A stretch of DNA of 64,000 nucleotides, taken from positions 124,001 through 188,000 of the forward strand of contig NZ_LBJC01000027.1 of assembly GCF_004114535.1 (NCBI RefSeq), given 5' to 3'. Made by a program: the position numbers and the translations under genes. Each line of letters opens with the position of its first letter. The first letter of the stretch is position 1. The notes beneath the pieces were generated by a model. The model did no database searches. It was not told where the DNA came from and saw only the letters and a program-made list of their open reading frames with translations. Of this stretch, positions 1 through 8,356 are shown piece after piece. The DNA comes from Bradyrhizobium nanningense. GTDB lineage: Bacteria > Pseudomonadota > Alphaproteobacteria > Rhizobiales > Xanthobacteraceae.

Positions 1-1
1 C

Positions 2-298
2 CTCGCGGCCGGCAAGATCGATGCCGGCGTGCTGTGGGGTCCCATGGCCGGCTACTACGCGAAGAAAGTCGGCTCGCTTCATGTCACGCCGCTGGTGAAG
101 GAAACCACGGGGCCGAAGCTGGTCTACCGCATCGGCATGGGCGTGCGTCCCGCCGACCAGAACTGGAAGCGACAGCTCAACAAGCTGATCCAGGAGAACC
201 AGGCCGAGATCAACAAGATCCTGATCGACTTCGGCGTCCCGCTGCTCGACGAGAGCGACAAGCCGCTCGGCGCTGAGACGGCCAAGAAGACGCCATGA
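2..298 (+). CDS. C-terminal part of quinoprotein-dehydrogenase-associated periplasmic binding protein (XoxJ/MxaJ-like), 5' truncated
   Basis: The reading frame is open from the left edge and ends at a TGA overlapping the next start (ATGA). The visible ~98 residues contain LAAGKIDAGVLWGPMAGYYA, typical of the last lobe of family 3-like solute-binding proteins found beside PQQ alcohol dehydrogenases. XoxJ/MxaJ proteins are periplasmic and are thought to help mature or partner XoxF/MxaF methanol dehydrogenase. The overlap with the CXXCW protein supports one operon, so a quinoprotein dehydrogenase gene probably lies just left of the window. The dehydrogenase itself is not visible, so the link is inference. 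Confidence 0.75.
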   Translation, partial: LAAGKIDAGVLWGPMAGYYAKKVGSLHVTPLVKETTGPKLVYRIGMGVRPADQNWKRQLNKLIQENQAEINKILIDFGVPLLDESDKPLGAETAKKTP

Positions 299-849
299 AG
301 CGCCTTGCCGCTGCGCTCGTCGCTGCCGCGTTGGCGGTGCCGTCGTTCGCGCAGCAGCAGGAACCGTTCGAGCCCGAGGGTTATCGCGCCGACAATTATC
401 GCGCGCCGGTGCCGGCGACGCTCGCCGGCGCGCGCGTGCTGACCACGGTGGAAGCCGAAGCGATCTGGCGCGCGAAGGGCGGTGCGTTCATCGACGTGCT
501 GCCGCGCCCGCCCAAGCCGAAGAACCTGCCCGCAGGCACGGTGTGGCGCGATGCGCCGCGCAGGAACATTCCCGGCAGCACCTGGCTGCCGGATACCGGC
601 TACAGCACTTTGCCGCCGGCCATGGAGGATTATTTCGAGCGCGGGCTCGCCCGTGTCTCGGGCGGCGACAAGGCCGCGCTGCTGGTGATCTATTGCCTTG
701 CCGATTGCTGGATGTCCTGGAACGCCGCCAAGCGCGCGCTGGCCTACGGCTATTCCAACATCGCCTGGTACCCTGACGGTACCGACGGCTGGGAGCGCGC
801 CAAGCTTCCCACCGAAGAGGCGCAGCCGGAGCCGCGGCCGGAGCAGTGA
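295..849 (+). CDS. PQQ-dependent catabolism-associated CXXCW motif protein (rhodanese-like)
   Basis: A 184-residue protein with an N-terminal signal peptide (cleavage probably after SFAQ). The C-terminal half has a rhodanese-like fold signature with YCLADCWMSWNAAKRA followed by GYSNIAWYPDGTDGW, which matches the PQQ-associated CXXCW family. In this copy the motif is C-x3-C-W (CLADCW). It overlaps the binding-protein stop by 4 nt, so the two are translationally coupled. The biochemical role is unknown; members occur beside quinoprotein alcohol dehydrogenases and are periplasmic. Confidence 0.85.
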   Translation: MKRLAAALVAAALAVPSFAQQQEPFEPEGYRADNYRAPVPATLAGARVLTTVEAEAIWRAKGGAFIDVLPRPPKPKNLPAGTVWRDAPRRNIPGSTWLPDTGYSTLPPAMEDYFERGLARVSGGDKAALLVIYCLADCWMSWNAAKRALAYGYSNIAWYPDGTDGWERAKLPTEEAQPEPRPEQ

Positions 850-1021
850 GTGTCTCGATTGGCTCCGCAGCTACATCGGCTCCGCACCTGCGGCCTCAAG
901 AGCGGCGCAACTTTCTCCGCGTCATTGCTTGCAATGACGATGGGGGCGGAGCTTCGCGCATCTCCCCGCATCCGCCCTCACCGAAGCTCCGGCAGGACGA
1001 GAGCGGGGAGTGAAAGAAGCC

Positions 1022-1321
1022 CTACTGCTTCTGCAACTTCGTCAGCGTTCCCGTGCCGTTCGTCTCGGTCGCAGAATAGTTGACCCTGTCGCCGGCATGG
1101 ACGGCGTCCAGCATCGCGGCGTCCTTGGCCTTGTACTCCTGCAGCGCGCCGGCACTGCCTGAGCTGGCCCCGACCGTGCCCTTCTGCGTCTGTTGGATCG
1201 AGATCGTGCCGTTGAGCCGATCGATCCGCGTGATCATCCCGGTCATGTCGTCAGCTAGGGCGCTGGTTGCGAGCATGCCGAGGGCCGCAGCGCCCACGAA
1301 CATGAATCTTGTGGTTCCCAT
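1022..1321 (-). CDS. Small exported protein with CusF-like domain
   Basis: 99 residues: a signal peptide ending ALA-DD, then a short beta-rich domain. ITRIDRLNGTISI and a later AGDRVNYSATETNGTGTLTKL resemble the OB-fold CusF pattern (G-x-I-x2-ID-x3-G-x-I-x-I and GD-x-V). The His/Trp/Met copper ligands of CusF are not evident, so metal binding is not established. It is the last minus-strand gene of the PQQ-associated block, 119 nt downstream of the preceding gene, and may have its own promoter. Periplasmic; function unknown. Confidence 0.65.
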   Translation of the reverse strand: MGTTRFMFVGAAALGMLATSALADDMTGMITRIDRLNGTISIQQTQKGTVGASSGSAGALQEYKAKDAAMLDAVHAGDRVNYSATETNGTGTLTKLQKQ

Positions 1322-1440
1322 CGAGGCCTCCCGACGTCTTGGAGTTCACTTCGACAAGCCATCCTAGATCGATTTGGTTCCGGCAGATAGATCGGCCAAA
1401 GGTTAACGATGCCCGGGTCGATCCCGGAACTGTCGGGGCG

Positions 1441-2046
1441 CTATTCCATTTCCTGCTGAATCACGCGGCCGAGCGCGAACAGGCGCTGATCGATCGCGGT
1501 TGGAACCTCGCAGACGAACCGCACCACCTTGTTGCGGTCCTCGAAGATGCGGGTCTTCCAGATCAGGTCGTTGCTGAGCGCCTCGACCTTGGCCTCGTCA
1601 CGCGGCGTGGCGCCCTGCAGCGTCTGGAGCTGAATTGCCTCCTCGCGGATCTTGTCGGCGGCCTCGCGCTGCTTGTGGCTGACGCGTTCGAGCCCGTTCA
1701 TGACCTGTGAACGCTGGGCGTTGAGCGTATCGAACAGGCCGGCGAACAGCAGCTTTGCGTTCGTGGTCTTGTCGGCGGAGGCGGCCAAGAAGTCCTTCAC
1801 CGACTTCTCGGCCTCGTCCATCGGCGTCTTGCGCGCCGACAGCTTTGCGACCAGCGCGGTGATTTTCGCGTCGTTCTTCCACTTGGTCTCGGCGTCGTCG
1901 AGCGCAGGACCGGCCCAGACGGCGGCGAGCGAGATTTCCGGCACCTTGGCCTGCGTGCAGGGCCAGTTGGGATAGCGGGGATCGGCCGCGCGGGCGGTCG
2001 TCCCCGACAGCGCGAGCGCCAGAGCAACCATCGCCAGAACCTTCAT
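1441..2046 (-). CDS. Exported protein of the PQQ-associated ABC operon, function unknown
   Basis: 201 residues: signal peptide MKVLAMVALALALSGTTARA, then a largely helical, charged domain with PNWPCTQAKVPEISLAAVWAG near the mature N-terminus and a coiled-coil-like stretch around residues 120-165. Its ATG overlaps the permease stop by 4 nt, the same arrangement as the other junctions in this operon, so it is probably a working part of the transporter system. Exported proteins of unknown role occupy a comparable place in lanthanide-uptake (lut) clusters. The equivalence is inference from position and size. Confidence 0.7.
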   Translation of the reverse strand: MKVLAMVALALALSGTTARAADPRYPNWPCTQAKVPEISLAAVWAGPALDDAETKWKNDAKITALVAKLSARKTPMDEAEKSVKDFLAASADKTTNAKLLFAGLFDTLNAQRSQVMNGLERVSHKQREAADKIREEAIQLQTLQGATPRDEAKVEALSNDLIWKTRIFEDRNKVVRFVCEVPTAIDQRLFALGRVIQQEME

Positions 2047-2891
2047 CCTTCGCCTCCTGCAGGCCCCCGTCGCGCCAGCCCACGCGAGGGATCATAGGCC
2101 CAAATCGCGCCGATCATGAAGACGATTGTGCAGGCCGCGACCACCGCGAGCGAGATCCAGTTGATTTGCCCGTAGAGTGCAAAACGGATCAGCTCGACCG
2201 CATGGGTGAACGGATTGGCCTCGCAGAGATAGTATAGATAAGGACTGCCCTCTTGCACCCGCCAGAGCGGATAGAGCGCGGAGGAGGAGAAGAACATCGG
2301 GAAGATGACGAAATTCATCACCCCGGCGAAATTTTCCAGCTGCTTGATGCCGGAGGAGATCAGCATGCCGAGCGAGCCCAGCATCAGCCCGGACAGGATC
2401 AGCGCCGGCAACACGGTGAGATAGCCCGACGACGGCGGCGTGATGTCCCAGAACCAGGCGATCAGGAGGAACGCATAGACCTGAAGCAGCGACACCGCGG
2501 TGCCGGCCAGCAGCTTGCAGAACAACAGAAAGCCGCGCGGCAGCGGGCTCACCAGCAGCGTGCGCATATTGCCCATCTCGCGGTCATAGACCATCGACAG
2601 CGAGGATTGCATGCCGTTGAAGAGCTGGATCATCGCCATCAGTCCGGGCGCGATATAGACCTCGTAGAGGATGTAGGTCTCGTAGGGCGGGATGATGGAG
2701 ATGCCGAGCACCTGGCGGAAGCCGGCGGCGAAGATGAACAGCCAGACCAGCGGCCGCACCAGCGCCGAGACGAAGCGCTCGCGTTGATGCAGGAAGCGCA
2801 GGCCCTCGCGCCAGACGATGCCGGTGAGGCAGGTCATGTACTCGGCCAATGAGAAGCCACGCGGGGCCTCGCGCGTCGTGATGCTGCTCAT
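2043..2891 (-). CDS. ABC-2 type permease, PQQ-dependent alcohol dehydrogenase system
   Basis: 282-residue inner-membrane protein with about six hydrophobic segments. It carries the ABC-2 permease pattern, including MVYDREMGNMRTLLVSPLPR (the loop contacting the ATPase) and LPALILSGLMLGSLGMLIS. Its start overlaps the stop of the ATPase gene by 4 nt and its stop overlaps the next gene. It pairs with that ATPase. The family is tied to quinoprotein alcohol dehydrogenase gene sets. The substrate is not known; lut-cluster homologues are implicated in lanthanide traffic. Confidence 0.85.
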   Translation of the reverse strand: MSSITTREAPRGFSLAEYMTCLTGIVWREGLRFLHQRERFVSALVRPLVWLFIFAAGFRQVLGISIIPPYETYILYEVYIAPGLMAMIQLFNGMQSSLSMVYDREMGNMRTLLVSPLPRGFLLFCKLLAGTAVSLLQVYAFLLIAWFWDITPPSSGYLTVLPALILSGLMLGSLGMLISSGIKQLENFAGVMNFVIFPMFFSSSALYPLWRVQEGSPYLYYLCEANPFTHAVELIRFALYGQINWISLAVVAACTIVFMIGAIWAYDPSRGLARRGPAGGEG

Positions 2892-3694
2892 GCGCCGCCT
2901 CCCGGCATCGCTTGCGCGCCGGTCAGGCGCATGAAGGCGGTGTTGACGTCCTGGGCGCCGGCTTCGGTGACGACGCGGCTCATCGGCCCCCGCGCCAGCA
3001 CCTTGCCCTGGTGCAGCACCACGAGGTCGTCGCTGGGCATGATCTCGTCGAACAGATGCGTGGCCCAGAGCACGCCGATGCCTTGCTCCGTGACGAGCTG
3101 GCGAACCTGGCTGATGATGTCGGCGCGCGCCTTGACATCCAGGCCGACCGTCGGCTCGTCGAGCAACAATAGCCGCGGCCGATGCAGCAGGGCCCGGGCG
3201 ATCTCCAGCCGCCGCATCTGCCCGCCCGAGAGATCGCGCACCTTGCTGCCGGCGCGCTCTTCGAGCCCGATGCGGCCGAGCAGCTCGGCGCTGCGCGCGG
3301 CGGCCTCGCGCCGGCTGATGCCGTGGAGCGCGGCGTGATAGAGCAGGTTCTGTGTCAACGACAGATCGAGATCGAGCGTGCGCGGCTGGAACACGACCCC
3401 GAGCAGCCGCAGCGCCTCGCCCGGGCTCTTGCTGATGTCGTGACCGAAAATGCCGACGCGGCCGGACTGGATGCCGAACAGGCGCGTGATCAGCGAGAAC
3501 AGCGTGCTCTTGCCGGCGCCGTTGAGGCCGAGCAGCGCCGTAAAGCTCGCCGGCTGCACATTGAAAGAGACGTCGATCAACGCGCGGCGCGGCCCATAGG
3601 CATGGCTGACGCCGTCGATCGACAGCGCCGGCACCGCCGCCGGATCGGGCTGTGGCGTCTCGCGTTGTTCGGGAATCGGAGCGGGGCTGGTCAT
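2888..3694 (-). CDS. ABC transporter ATP-binding protein, PQQ-dependent alcohol dehydrogenase system
   Basis: 268 residues. Walker A GLNGAGKST lies near residue 56, the signature LSGGQMRRLEIARALL near 155 and Walker B LLLLDEPTVGLD near 175, with the H-loop in WATHLFDEI. A non-conserved Pro-rich N-terminus precedes the nucleotide-binding domain. Overlap of 4 nt with the propeller gene upstream and with the permease downstream shows tight coupling. Energises the ABC-2 permease at the cytoplasmic face. Confidence 0.9.
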   Translation of the reverse strand: MTSPAPIPEQRETPQPDPAAVPALSIDGVSHAYGPRRALIDVSFNVQPASFTALLGLNGAGKSTLFSLITRLFGIQSGRVGIFGHDISKSPGEALRLLGVVFQPRTLDLDLSLTQNLLYHAALHGISRREAAARSAELLGRIGLEERAGSKVRDLSGGQMRRLEIARALLHRPRLLLLDEPTVGLDVKARADIISQVRQLVTEQGIGVLWATHLFDEIMPSDDLVVLHQGKVLARGPMSRVVTEAGAQDVNTAFMRLTGAQAMPGGGA

Positions 3695-4680
3695 GGTGCG
3701 ATCGCGATGCCCCAGGGCAGTTCGCCCACCTGAATGGTCTTGATCACCTTTTGAGCGGCGACGTCGATGACGGAGACGTCGTTCGACACCCCATTGGTGG
3801 TGAGCAGATACTTCTCGTCGGGCGTGAACGCCATGTGCCAGACCCGCTGGCCGACCAGCAGATATTTCGTCACCTTGCGCGAGGCGACATCGACCACGGC
3901 GATGCGGTTGGCGGGCCCGAGGGCGACGAAGGCGGTCTTGTCGTCCTTGGTCATGCCGATGCCGACGGGTTGGATCGCCTCTTTACGCAGGCCCGGGATC
4001 TCGAACACAACCTTGCCGATGACCTCGTGCTTCTTGGGGTCGATGATCGAGACGGTGCCGCCGATCTCGGAGGACACCCACAGCTCGGAAGAATCGTGCT
4101 TGAACTCGGCGAAGCGCGGCCGCGCATCGACCAGCACGTTGGCGACGATCTGGCGCTGGGCCGTATCGATGAAATGCGCCATGTTGGTCGTTTCGGACGT
4201 ATTGATCAGCGTCTTGCCGTCGGGACTGATGGTCATGCCTTCGGGCTCGACGCCGACCTGGATGTCGCCGAGCCGGGCGCGCTTCTCGAGATCGATCACG
4301 GTCACCGTGTTGTCGTTCTCGTTAGCGACATAGAGGGTCTTGCCGGCGGCATCCTGGACGAACAATTCCGGATCGGGCCCGGAGGGCAGGCTGTCCACCA
4401 CGCCCTGCGTCTTGGCGTCGATCATCTGGATGGTGTCGTCGTCGCCGACCGCGACCATCACGAACTTGCCGTCGCGTGTGAAATCGATGCCGCGCGGGCG
4501 CTGGCCGACCTTGATGGTCTTGGTCACGGTCCAGCTGTCGGTGTCGATCACCGAGACGGTGTTGCTCTTCTCGTTCGAGACATAGGCGATGAAGGCGTGC
4601 GCTGGCGCCGCCGCCAGCGCGAGCGCTCCTAACAAAGCTGCTCTTAGAATGTGCGATATCTGTCCGCGGGCGGTCCTCAC
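3691..4680 (-). CDS. PQQ-dependent catabolism-associated YVTN beta-propeller protein
   Basis: Repeated blades of the YVTN type are plain: AYVSNEKSNTVSVIDTDSW, LYVANENDNTVTVIDLE, LWVSSEIGGTVSIIDPKKH, LLTTNGVSNDVSVIDVA. These predict a seven-bladed periplasmic propeller. I place the start at GTG 4680, giving 329 residues with a good signal peptide (MRTARGQISHILRAALLG... APAHA). The longer ATG frame from 4758 would translate a GC-rich intergenic hairpin and is less likely. It overlaps the ATPase gene by 4 nt. Such proteins accompany quinoprotein dehydrogenases and may bind or deliver a cofactor or metal complex; that role is inference. Confidence 0.8.
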   Translation of the reverse strand: MRTARGQISHILRAALLGALALAAAPAHAFIAYVSNEKSNTVSVIDTDSWTVTKTIKVGQRPRGIDFTRDGKFVMVAVGDDDTIQMIDAKTQGVVDSLPSGPDPELFVQDAAGKTLYVANENDNTVTVIDLEKRARLGDIQVGVEPEGMTISPDGKTLINTSETTNMAHFIDTAQRQIVANVLVDARPRFAEFKHDSSELWVSSEIGGTVSIIDPKKHEVIGKVVFEIPGLRKEAIQPVGIGMTKDDKTAFVALGPANRIAVVDVASRKVTKYLLVGQRVWHMAFTPDEKYLLTTNGVSNDVSVIDVAAQKVIKTIQVGELPWGIAIAP

Positions 4681-4700
4681 CTCCCCCGCAAGCGGGGGAG
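4681..4700. repeat. Perfect GC-rich hairpin before the propeller gene
   Basis: CTCCCCCGC-AA-GCGGGGGAG, a 9-bp perfect inverted repeat. It fills most of the gap between the binding-protein gene and the propeller gene. On the minus strand its GGGGGAG arm is the only ribosome-binding-like sequence for the GTG start at 4680, so a folded transcript would hide that site. It resembles the short palindromes found elsewhere in this window. Confidence 0.6.
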
Positions 4701-4742
4701 GGGGCGCACTGTCTCTGCAGCGGCTCCATCGCATCACTTCGC

Positions 4743-5924
4743 TCACTTCAGCTTGCATTTGCTCTCCGGACGATCATAGCCGAGCGTGTCGAGCTCGGAG
4801 ACCTGGTGCAGAAATCCCTCCTGCGGCGAGACCGACACCACCATGCGGCCGTCGACCAAAAGGATCGGTTGGCGTAGCTGCCAATTCCAGTCGCGCAGGG
4901 TCAGTCGCGTGCCCTTGAACGCGGCGACCGAGAAATCCGGGCCCTTGATGAAGTCCGTCACCTTCTTGACGTCGCCGGAATTGGTGCGCGAGGTCGCTTC
5001 GCCGATCATGCGGGCCGCGGTCCAGGCTTGCATGTCGAGCGCGGTCATGCGCCGCGAGTTCAGCTTCATGAAGCGGTTCTGCATCTGGATCGCGCCCCAC
5101 TGGTCCTGCGCTGCGTCCCAGCTGCGCGGCACGAGGCCGGCCGAGCCTGCGACGGGGCGGGGATCCCAGGTGCGGTAGGGCAGATAGGCGCCGAACACCT
5201 CGCTCTCGTCGGCGGCGACGAGCACGTCATAGGCGGGCGCGCCTTGCGTGAACACCGGCATCTGGCGCTGGATCAGCGTCACGCCGCTGTCGGTGCGGCG
5301 CGCGCCGCCCTTGTCCTCGAAAGTCTTCTCCTGCACGATCTTGGCGCCGAACCGCGCGGCGGTGCGCCGGAGCGCGTCCGCGAACAGCTTGTCCTCGTCA
5401 TGCGAGCCAACCACGAGCAACCAGCGCGACCACCTCTTCCAGACGAGATACTGGCCGAGCGCATCGGCCAGCATCGCGCGCGTCGGCGCGGTGTGGATGA
5501 CGTTGGCGCGGCAATCGGCCTCGCGCAACCGCTCGTCGATCGCCCCCGCATTGAACAGAAGCGTGCCGCGATCGCGCAGGGCATCCGAGACTTTCAGCAG
5601 AGCATCGGCCGGCAGGTCGGTGATGATGAAGCCGTTCTTCTCCGCAAGCGTGGTGGCGGCCTGCACCGGGTCCTCGCCCTCCCTCATGCGGCGCTCTTCC
5701 AGCGCGAACCGCTGACCAAGGAATTTACCTGTGGTGTTGTTGTCCTCGATCGCGAGGCGCGCGCCGGCGACGCCGTCATTCTCCGCAGGGAGATCGACCA
5801 GCGACAGCGTCGATCGGGTAGGAGCGACGCCGAGATAGCCGACGCCGATCACGGCAGGCTCGGCCGCGAGCGCGCTCGTCGCAGCAAGACCAAAGCCGAT
5901 CAGACCGGCCAACCATCGGATCAT
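4743..5924 (-). CDS. ABC transporter substrate-binding protein, PQQ-dependent alcohol dehydrogenase system (LutA-like family)
   Basis: 393 residues with signal peptide MIRWLAGLIGFGLAATSALA and a branched-chain-amino-acid-type binding fold. ENDGVAGARLAIEDNNTTGKFLGQRFAL is near the N-terminus, and WSRWLLVVGSHDEDKLFADALRRTAARFGAKIV is a typical second Rossmann-like lobe. The start has a clear GGAGG five bases upstream. It heads the minus-strand operon propeller-ATPase-permease-exported protein. Pairing a family 1-type binding protein with an ABC-2 permease is unusual and is characteristic of the PQQ alcohol dehydrogenase system, including lut clusters for lanthanide uptake. Confidence 0.85.
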   Translation of the reverse strand: MIRWLAGLIGFGLAATSALAAEPAVIGVGYLGVAPTRSTLSLVDLPAENDGVAGARLAIEDNNTTGKFLGQRFALEERRMREGEDPVQAATTLAEKNGFIITDLPADALLKVSDALRDRGTLLFNAGAIDERLREADCRANVIHTAPTRAMLADALGQYLVWKRWSRWLLVVGSHDEDKLFADALRRTAARFGAKIVQEKTFEDKGGARRTDSGVTLIQRQMPVFTQGAPAYDVLVAADESEVFGAYLPYRTWDPRPVAGSAGLVPRSWDAAQDQWGAIQMQNRFMKLNSRRMTALDMQAWTAARMIGEATSRTNSGDVKKVTDFIKGPDFSVAAFKGTRLTLRDWNWQLRQPILLVDGRMVVSVSPQEGFLHQVSELDTLGYDRPESKCKLK

Positions 5925-6053
5925 GTTTCCTCCGAACGATCCCCCCGGCTTGACCGCAGGTGGAGAATTGTCTCTGCTTCAAGCATGACCAATTTGTCAG
6001 GGCATGCAACCCCGCATTTCGCCCCCGCGCATGTGAGGCCCGGAATCACGATC

Positions 6054-6557
6054 ATGCGAGCATTGACGGTGATCGCCGCTTTGCTGTTGACGCCTTCGGT
6101 CGCGCGCGCCGATCCGCCGAAGCTGGCCGTGTTCGATTTCGAGCTGATCGACACCAGCCTGCCGGGCGAGTTTTACGGCTCCAAGCCCGAAGAGGCGCGG
6201 CTCGTGCTCATCAGCGAGCAGCTGCGCAAGGAATTGACTGATTCCGGCAGGTTCCAGGTGCTCGACATCGCGCCGATCAGGGATGCCGCCCGTCACGCCA
6301 ATTTACAGGCCTGCGGCGGCTGCGATCTCAAACTCGCCGAACAGCTGGGCGCCGAGCTCGAGATCACCGGCATGGTGCAGAAGGTCTCGAACCTGATCAT
6401 CAACCTCAACATCTATCTGCGCGATGTGAAGACCGGCAACATGATCGCCGCGGCGAGCGCTGACATGCGCGGCAACACGGATGAAGCCTGGATGCGCACG
6501 ATGAGCTATTTGATCCGCAACCGGTTGCTGGCGCCGAATTACGGTAAGCGGGAGTAG
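6054..6557 (+). CDS. Exported DUF2380/DUF3280-like protein
   Basis: 167 residues from ATG 6054: signal peptide MRALTVIAALLLTPSVARA, then PKLAVFDFELIDTSLPGEF and a ~140-residue domain with a CGGC pair (ACGGCDLKLAEQLGAELEITGMVQKVSNLIINLNIYLRDV). The N-terminal AVFDFEL pattern and the later G-x-VQKVS are as in periplasmic proteins grouped as DUF2380/DUF3280. The two cysteines could form a disulfide or a metal site. The same frame is open far upstream, but the signal peptide fixes this start. It is transcribed away from the ABC operon and could belong to the same PQQ/C1 function. Confidence 0.7.
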   Translation: MRALTVIAALLLTPSVARADPPKLAVFDFELIDTSLPGEFYGSKPEEARLVLISEQLRKELTDSGRFQVLDIAPIRDAARHANLQACGGCDLKLAEQLGAELEITGMVQKVSNLIINLNIYLRDVKTGNMIAAASADMRGNTDEAWMRTMSYLIRNRLLAPNYGKRE

Positions 6558-6568
6558 GATTTCTTCGC

Positions 6569-6591
6569 CTCTCCCCGCGTGCGGGGGAGGG
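6569..6591. terminator. GC-rich palindrome between convergent genes
   Basis: CTCCCCGC-GT-GCGGGGGAG sits between two convergent stops (6557 plus strand, 6600 minus strand). It may act as a bidirectional transcription end. There is no long T-run, and the sequence is of the same type as the hairpin at 4681-4700, so it may simply be a dispersed palindrome. Confidence 0.4.
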
Positions 6592-6599
6592 AGAAGGCC

Positions 6600-7445
6600 T
6601 CACCCCTTCAGCTTCTCCGCATGCCAGTGCAGATGATCGCCCATGAAGGTCGAGATGAAATAATAGCTGTGGTCGTAGCCTGCCTGACGCCGCAGCGTCA
6701 GCGGGATGCCCGCCTTGGTGCAGACGGCTTCAAGCAGCTCCGGCTTCAGCTGTTCTTTCAGGAAATTGTCGGCTTCGCCGACGTCGACCAGGAAGCCGGA
6801 GAACTTTGCGCCGTCCTCGATCAGTGCCACCGTGTCGTGGCTGCGCCAGGCGTCCTTGTTCGGTCCGAGATAGCCGGTCAGCGCCTTGATGCCCCAGGGC
6901 ACGAGCGAGGGCGCCACGATCGGCGCGAACGCGCTCGCGGCGCGATAGCGGTGCGGGTTGCGCAGCGCCACCGTCAGCGCGCCGTGACCGCCCATCGAAT
7001 GACCCATCACCGATTGCCGTTTGGCGTCGACGGGAAAATTTCCCGCCACGAGCTTGGGCAGCTCGTCGGTGACATAGCTCCACATCCGATAATTACGCGC
7101 GAACGGCTCTTGCGTCGCATCGACATAGAAGCCGGCCCCTAAGCCGAAATCATAGGCATTGTTGGCATCGCCCGGCACGTCGGGGCCGCGGGGTGAGGTG
7201 TCGGGCGCGACGAAAATCAGGCCGAGCTCGGCGCAAGCCTTGCGGAATTCGCCCTTCTCGGTGACGTTGGCATGCGTGCAGGTGAGGCCGGACAGATACC
7301 AGACCACGGGCAGCTTCGCGCCCTCGGCATGCGGGGGAACATAGACCGAGAACACCATGTCGGTTCCGGTCGCCTGGCTCGCATGGCGATACACGCCCTG
7401 CACGCCGCCGTAGGATTTGTTGGTCGAGACAGTCTGAATCGTCAT
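6600..7445 (-). CDS. fghA: S-formylglutathione hydrolase
   Basis: 281 residues, the usual length for the esterase D family. Catalytic Ser150 lies in VMGHSMGGHGAL, His259 in GYDHSYYFI, and Asp in the FLVDVGEADNFL region near 226. It hydrolyses S-formylglutathione to formate and glutathione, the last step of glutathione-dependent formaldehyde oxidation. Cytoplasmic. Its place 77 nt downstream of the response-regulator gene, and beside PQQ-dehydrogenase accessory genes, fits a methanol/formaldehyde oxidation locus. Confidence 0.95.
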   Translation of the reverse strand: MTIQTVSTNKSYGGVQGVYRHASQATGTDMVFSVYVPPHAEGAKLPVVWYLSGLTCTHANVTEKGEFRKACAELGLIFVAPDTSPRGPDVPGDANNAYDFGLGAGFYVDATQEPFARNYRMWSYVTDELPKLVAGNFPVDAKRQSVMGHSMGGHGALTVALRNPHRYRAASAFAPIVAPSLVPWGIKALTGYLGPNKDAWRSHDTVALIEDGAKFSGFLVDVGEADNFLKEQLKPELLEAVCTKAGIPLTLRRQAGYDHSYYFISTFMGDHLHWHAEKLKG

Positions 7446-7522
7446 GCCTTAAGCTCCGTGGCATCTCACCACATCAAGATTGCAACGCTCGTGTGTCCGA
7501 ATTTGTGGCGGCGGCCCGCGGG

Positions 7523-8143
7523 TCAGGCGACACCGCTGTCGATCGCCAGCCGCACCAGCTCGACCGAGGTCTTCACCCCGAGCTTCTGGCGCATGATGGA
7601 CGAGGTGTTGGCGACCGTCTTGTACGACGACTGCACCAGCCAGGCGATCTCCGACAGGCTCTTTCCGGCGCTGAGCAGCCGCAGGATCTCCATCTCGCGC
7701 GCGTTCAGCTTGGATAGCGGGCTTTGCGCCAGCGCCGGCCCCGCAAAGGCGATGCTGCGCGCGATCGCGCTCGGCAAGTAGGTGCCGCCGCAGCCGACGG
7801 CGCGGATCGCCTCGACGAGGTCGTCGGGATCGCCGGTCTTGGAGACGTAGCCCTTGGCGCCGCATTCGATCGCGCGCGCGGCAAAGGCGGGGTCGTCGTT
7901 CATGCTGAACATGATGATGCGGGCCTCGGGCGCGCGCTCGAGGATGCGGCGGGCGAGCTCGAATCCGGAGACGGTCGGCAAATTGATGTCGATGATGCAG
8001 AGGTCCGGGCGTTCGACGATGAAGACGCACTCACCGTCTTCCGCGTCGGCGGCCTCCAAAATCTCGATCTCGCCCTCGTCGGCCAGCACGGCGCGGCAGC
8101 CGGAGGCGACGATGGGATGATCGTCGACGATCAGAATGCGCAT
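7523..8143 (-). CDS. LuxR-family two-component response regulator
   Basis: 206 residues from ATG 8143 (MRILIVDDHPIVASG). Receiver domain 1-120 has acidic pocket DD7-8, phosphoacceptor Asp52 (CIIDINLP) and Lys near 103 (YVSKTGDP). A LuxR/NarL helix-turn-helix occupies about 140-200 (LNAREMEILRLLSAGKSLSEIAWLV). Divergent from the histidine kinase gene with a 213-nt gap that should hold both promoters. Likely controls the surrounding PQQ/C1 genes, by analogy with NarL-type regulators of quinoprotein ethanol or methanol dehydrogenases. Confidence 0.9.
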   Translation of the reverse strand: MRILIVDDHPIVASGCRAVLADEGEIEILEAADAEDGECVFIVERPDLCIIDINLPTVSGFELARRILERAPEARIIMFSMNDDPAFAARAIECGAKGYVSKTGDPDDLVEAIRAVGCGGTYLPSAIARSIAFAGPALAQSPLSKLNAREMEILRLLSAGKSLSEIAWLVQSSYKTVANTSSIMRQKLGVKTSVELVRLAIDSGVA

Positions 8144-8356
8144 AGGCGTTCCCCGAGACAGCGTTTCCTGTGACGAACTTGCCTGCTCTGCGCCGCATGA
8201 TACCGACATGGGACAGGCGCGTGAGCGATGTGTCCGAGCTCGCCTCATGCAACCCGGCCGGGATTGCTGTACGCTTCCGATTAGATATCCACCGCTTCGC
8301 CTCTGTCAACGTCATCGGACAGCGGCGGGCAAGGCTTCGCGAGGCACGGGCGACCA

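Noticed and set aside
1022..1321. Lanmodulin in the lut-like locus
   Set aside because: The small exported protein has no EF-hand D-x-D-x-D loops; its pattern is CusF-like.
5028..6053. N-terminal extension of the DUF2380/DUF3280-like gene
   Set aside because: The extra 342 codons are antisense to the binding-protein gene and precede a good signal peptide at 6054.
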